Below are positions 5,721-8,485 of a stretch of DNA of 8,485 bases, one piece after another; position 1 is the first letter of the stretch; each line of letters opens with the position of its first letter. Below the pieces are notes generated by a model, which had not been told where the DNA came from, made no database searches, and was given only the letters and a program-made list of their open reading frames with translations. The translations under genes and the position numbers were made by a program. The DNA comes from Mariprofundaceae bacterium (lineage in GTDB: Bacteria; Pseudomonadota; Zetaproteobacteria; Mariprofundales; J009). Where the stretch lies: NCBI GenBank assembly GCA_015489095.1, contig WFMN01000075.1:1-8485 (forward strand). Direction: 5' to 3'.

Positions 5721-6446
5721 ATGTTTCGTGAAGATATCCGTATCGCGTTCGACCGCGATCCCGCCGCCCGCTCCACTTGGGAGGTTATCACCTGCTATCC
5801 CGGTCTGCACGCCATCTGGCTCTACCGCATCAGCCACCCGTTGTGGCAGCGCGGATGGTTCTGGTTGGCGCGCTGGATCATGCATCTCGCCCGCTGGCTG
5901 ACCGGCATTGAAATCCACCCCGGCGCCACCATCGGGCGGCGCTTTTTCATCGATCACGGCATGGGGGTGGTGATCGGCGAAACCACCGAAATCGGCGATG
6001 ATGTCACCCTCTACCACGGCGTCACCTTGGGGGGCACCACCTGGCGCAAGGAGAAGCGCCACCCGACCCTGCGCGATGGCGTGGTGGTGGGCGCCGGTGC
6101 CAAGATCCTCGGTGCGATCACCATCGGCGAGCAGTCGCGGGTCGGCGGCAATTCGGTGGTGCTGCGCGATGTTCCGCCGCACTCCACCGTGGTCGGTATC
6201 CCGGGAACCGTGGTCGGCACCACCGAATCGATGATCGAGAACGGGCGCATCAATCTGGATCACCACCTGCTGCCCAACCCGGTCGCCGAGGCGCTCAAGC
6301 ATGTGTTGCAGATGGTGGACGACCTCAACGCCCGCGTCGATGAGTATCACCCCGATGCCAACGATGAATACGCCAAGAATATCCAAGAGGATATGCGTAA
6401 GGAGCATGCGCGGCTGGATCGTTTTTTTGGCGGAGGCGGGATTTGA
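5721..6446 (+). CDS. cysE: Serine O-acetyltransferase
   Basis: CysE makes O-acetylserine from serine and acetyl-CoA, the committed step of cysteine synthesis. The 241-residue protein belongs to the shorter, Bacillus-like class. An N-terminal helical part contains DRDPAARSTWEVITCYPG (residues 11-28). A left-handed beta-helix follows, with GIEIHPGATIG, DHGMGVVIGET (Asp78, His79), GVTLGGT and KRHPTLRDG (His114, the partner catalytic His). Glu64 stands where E. coli has Asp143. A C-terminal helical extension ends in GGGGI; a terminal Ile after Gly is what inserts into the CysK active site in the E. coli/Haemophilus cysteine synthase complex. The start is the ATG at 5721, with TTG at 5715 as an alternative that adds two residues. 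The gap to the M16 gene is 18 nt, consistent with one operon. Confidence 0.96.
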   Translation: MFREDIRIAFDRDPAARSTWEVITCYPGLHAIWLYRISHPLWQRGWFWLARWIMHLARWLTGIEIHPGATIGRRFFIDHGMGVVIGETTEIGDDVTLYHGVTLGGTTWRKEKRHPTLRDGVVVGAGAKILGAITIGEQSRVGGNSVVLRDVPPHSTVVGIPGTVVGTTESMIENGRINLDHHLLPNPVAEALKHVLQMVDDLNARVDEYHPDANDEYAKNIQEDMRKEHARLDRFFGGGGI

Positions 6447-6454
6447 GCACATCG

Positions 6455-6564
6455 CAGCCGCGGACGGGTTCGGGGAGAGGATTCCCCGCCTACAGGCTGT
6501 GAGCAGGCCGTAGGAGCGGTTTCCAACCGCGAATTGCCGCGGATGGACTTTTTGCGAAATCATC
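6455..6564 (-). repeat. REP/BIME-like composite palindrome, copy 3 (inverted)
   Basis: This copy has the opposite orientation to copies 1 and 2. Its core (6466-6533) keeps the GCGGTT/AACCGC hairpin exactly and a slightly imperfect GGGGA/TCCCC hairpin. The centre between the two GTAG feet is longer by 11 nt, yet still pairs as CCTAC...GTAGG with a small inner GCT/AGC stem. The end arm CTTTTTGCGAAATCATC (6548-6564) corresponds to the left arm of copy 2; the opposite arm is lost or degraded. It begins about 8 nt after the cysE stop, so its transcript may form 3' hairpins on cysE mRNA. Confidence 0.82.
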
Positions 6565-6619
6565 ACCCAGGCGTAGGGTAGCGCTCTTAGAAGACTCAAC
6601 CGCGAGTGCTGGAGGAGCG

Positions 6620-8095
6620 ATGGACGACAACAAACAACCATCCGACGAACACGATTTTAGCGACTTTGATGACCTGTTCGCGGAGCCGGATGAAGAGCTC
6701 GACCTGATCGCCGACGCTCCGCTCGCTTCCGATGCGCCATCCGAATCGGACGCTTCCTCCAGTGACGCCATCATCGACGATGACGATGTCGCCGACCTTC
6801 TCGACGAGCCCGCCACCGACTCCGACGCTACGCCAGCGGCAGAAGCGAACCCCGACGATCTGCTGGATGACGAGTGGGACGATGTCGTTGCCGACGAACC
6901 GCCGGTTGCGGCGGATCCCCCCTCCGCCGACGAAGATGCACCTCCTGATGCGCCCCCCGCAGCTGACGACGAGGAGCCCTCCGCTGACGACGACGAGGCG
7001 CCCGCCGCGCCGCCCGAGGAACAGCCGGAAGCGGAGCAGGAGAGCGAACGCGTCATGGGGGACGACGAGGTTCCCGATATCGATTTCCACGATGATGCGG
7101 AGGAGGAACCGCGCGAGGAGGTCGATGAGCTGATCGAAGAGCTGGAGAGCTTTGACGATTTCATTATCGACGACGACGAACCGGCCATCGCTTCCGACTT
7201 CAGCGACGAGACGGCGCTGGAGCCGGAGCCGCAAGCGGAAGCAGCCGCGGCGGCACCGACGCCTGAGGATGATGCGCCGGCGCCGCGGCAGGATGACGAT
7301 TGGGAGGAGGAGCGCGAGCCCGCGGGTCAGGAGGAGGAGCGTATCGTTCCCGAAGCGGAGGAGGAGCTGGTTCCTCCCGAGCCCGACAACAGTGAAGAAG
7401 AGGAAGCCTCGATGAAACAATCCAATATGATCGCACTGATCGCCGGCGCCGTTGCGCTGATCGCCAGCATGGGCGGCCTGTGGCTTGGCTACAGCGCCAA
7501 GGCGGAACTTGCCCAGATGCCGGCGCAGAGCGGGGGCAACGCAGTGCTCAACGACGCTAAGCTCAAGGGGATCGACAAAAAACTGGCGCAGGCGGATGAG
7601 CGCATCACCAAGCTGGCGACCAAACTGGCGTCAGTCACCGCGACGACGGGGGGGACGCCCGATCCGAGGGTGGATGCGCTCGATGCCCGCACCGCGCGGC
7701 TGGAGCAGTTGATCAGCGATGTCAAGGAGGAGATCGGCCATCTGCGTACCATGGTGGCGGCACAGCAGGCACGCCCGGCACCGGTGCGCAGGCCGGTGCA
7801 GCATCGCGCCCGCCCCAAGCCGAAGGCCAAGCCGAAGCCGGTGGCTGCCGCCCACCGCGGCGGCGCATGGTTTGTCAATCTCACCTCCCACTCCAGCCCG
7901 GCCAGCGCCCGGCGCCAAGTGCGGCAGATGCAACGGCTGGGCATCACCGCGGAAAGCAAGCAGGTGCTGGTGAAGGGGCATACCTACTATCGGGTGCGGA
8001 TCGCGGGCTTCGCCAGCAAGGCCAAGGCCAACGCCTTCCGGGCGATGCTGGCCAAGAAGTACAAGATTACCGATAGCTGGGTATCCAACTATTAA
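6620..8095 (+). CDS. Highly acidic single-span membrane protein with C-terminal SPOR domain
   Basis: The protein has 491 residues. Residues 1-265 form an Asp/Glu/Ala/Pro-rich, probably disordered cytoplasmic region with 108 acidic and only 6 basic residues. One membrane span lies at about 270-292 (IALIAGAVALIASMGGLW). It is followed by a coiled coil (about 308-382), a basic Pro/Lys/Arg linker (about 385-413, RARPKPKAKPKP) and a SPOR domain (about 415-491, AWFVNLTSHSS to TYYRVRIAGF). SPOR domains bind glycan strands lacking stem peptides at division septa, so a periplasmic role at the septum, as for FtsN or DedD, is likely. ATG 6620 follows GGAGGAG (6611-6617). A second Shine-Dalgarno-like GAGGA at 7400-7404 precedes Met265, so a short form may also be made. 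The acidic half contains repeated DDL(L/F)-type motifs. hemL follows after 24 nt. Confidence 0.88.
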   Translation: MDDNKQPSDEHDFSDFDDLFAEPDEELDLIADAPLASDAPSESDASSSDAIIDDDDVADLLDEPATDSDATPAAEANPDDLLDDEWDDVVADEPPVAADPPSADEDAPPDAPPAADDEEPSADDDEAPAAPPEEQPEAEQESERVMGDDEVPDIDFHDDAEEEPREEVDELIEELESFDDFIIDDDEPAIASDFSDETALEPEPQAEAAAAAPTPEDDAPAPRQDDDWEEEREPAGQEEERIVPEAEEELVPPEPDNSEEEEASMKQSNMIALIAGAVALIASMGGLWLGYSAKAELAQMPAQSGGNAVLNDAKLKGIDKKLAQADERITKLATKLASVTATTGGTPDPRVDALDARTARLEQLISDVKEEIGHLRTMVAAQQARPAPVRRPVQHRARPKPKAKPKPVAAAHRGGAWFVNLTSHSSPASARRQVRQMQRLGITAESKQVLVKGHTYYRVRIAGFASKAKANAFRAMLAKKYKITDSWVSNY

Positions 8096-8119
8096 CGCTT
8101 TCAGGAGTTTTCCGCCATC

Positions 8120-8485
8120 ATGACTTTTATCTCCCGTTCGCAACACGATTTCGCGCAGGCAGGCCGGCTGCTGCCGGGCGGCGTCAACTCGCCGGTACGC
8201 GCCTTCAAATCGGTTGGCGGCACACCCCGTTTTTTCGCCTCCGCCGCCGGCAGCCATGTGCAGGATGTCGATGGCAACGACTACATCGACTATGTCGGCT
8301 CGTGGGGGCCGATGATCCTCGGCCACGCCCAGCCGGAGGTGGTACGCGCGGTGCAGGAGACGGCCGCCTCCGGCATGAGCTTCGGCGCCCCCTGCGAGCT
8401 GGAGATCACCCTCGCCGAGATGGTGATCGACATGGTGCCCTCGATTGAGGTGGTGCGCTTCGTCAACTCCGGCACCGAGGCGACC
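8120..8485 (+). CDS. hemL: Glutamate-1-semialdehyde 2,1-aminomutase, 5' part
   Basis: The gene is cut by the window edge after 122 codons. HemL is a PLP enzyme that converts glutamate-1-semialdehyde to 5-aminolevulinate, the last step of the C5 route to heme. The N-terminus has the family hallmark LLPGGVNSPVRAFKSVGG (residues 17-34), then YIDYVGSWGPMILGHAQPEV and FVNSGTEAT (114-122), the start of the PLP-phosphate-binding loop. The catalytic Lys lies beyond the window. The start is supported by AGGAG at 8103-8107, with a rather long 12-nt spacing. It sits 24 nt after the SPOR gene and is probably co-transcribed with it, although no functional link is obvious. The reading frame is intact as far as visible. 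Confidence 0.97.
   Translation, partial: MTFISRSQHDFAQAGRLLPGGVNSPVRAFKSVGGTPRFFASAAGSHVQDVDGNDYIDYVGSWGPMILGHAQPEVVRAVQETAASGMSFGAPCELEITLAEMVIDMVPSIEVVRFVNSGTEAT

Noticed and set aside
321..6564. CRISPR array
   Set aside because: There are only three copies, widely separated and in mixed orientation, each a multi-hairpin palindrome next to gene ends. Regular spacers are absent.
5499..6641. Minus-strand 380-residue open frame over the M16 and cysE genes
   Set aside because: It lies opposite two strongly conserved genes and shows no recognisable domain. Long antisense frames are expected in GC-rich DNA.
6490..7188. Minus-strand 232-residue Ser-rich open frame
   Set aside because: It is the antisense reading of Asp/Glu-codon runs in the acidic SPOR gene (GAC/GAT-rich codons read as Ser codons). 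It is low complexity with no Shine-Dalgarno and lies over a clear gene.
1..8485. Defence, toxin-antitoxin, phage or biosynthetic system
   Set aside because: I looked for nuclease, ATPase-effector, small toxin pairs, integrase and modular synthase signatures on both strands and saw none. The gene content is mainly housekeeping.

Overview
This is an 8.5 kb stretch of GC-rich bacterial chromosome, with codon third positions strongly biased to G/C. Protein sequences and Shine-Dalgarno sites look proteobacterial: an rpsO-pnp pair, an inner-membrane SPOR protein, a C5-pathway hemL, and REP-type repeats carrying a GTAG foot. I cannot fix the lineage; a gamma- or zeta-proteobacterium-like organism is a guess. 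Most of the window is core chromosome. I see no transposase, integrase, phage gene, CRISPR array, tRNA or rRNA.

Layout, left to right. Positions 1-144 are an upstream region with no assignable gene. A 36-residue membrane microprotein (145-255) follows behind a strong ribosome binding site and ends at a clean intrinsic terminator. On the minus strand lies an orphan FetB/UPF0014-type permease (416-1159), bracketed by two directly repeated copies of a composite palindromic element (321-414 and 1170-1289). An uncharacterised lipoprotein (1355-1813) precedes rpsO (1901-2170). A hairpin with a T-tract and a structured leader separate rpsO from pnp (2329-4425). A zinc M16 peptidase (4449-5702) and cysE (5721-6446) follow pnp at 23- and 18-nt gaps and probably form an operon with it. 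A third, inverted copy of the repeat sits just after the cysE stop. The window closes with a very acidic SPOR-domain membrane protein (6620-8095) and, 24 nt downstream, the 5' part of hemL (8120 to the window edge).

By function, the central block combines translation (S15), RNA turnover (PNPase), proteolysis (M16) and cysteine biosynthesis (CysE). The right end combines cell-envelope/division (SPOR) with tetrapyrrole synthesis (HemL). These are largely housekeeping genes and proximity need not mean shared function.

The most distinctive content is not in the core genes. It is (i) the three-copy REP/BIME-like element made of consecutive perfect hairpins with facing GTAG feet; (ii) the repeat-bracketed permease, which has a shortened coupling loop, a His-rich loop and no ATPase partner in the window; (iii) the SPOR protein, whose 265-residue cytoplasmic part is about 41% Asp/Glu with a recurrent short motif and a possible internal start; and (iv) the membrane microprotein. 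I did not find a convincing new multi-gene system.
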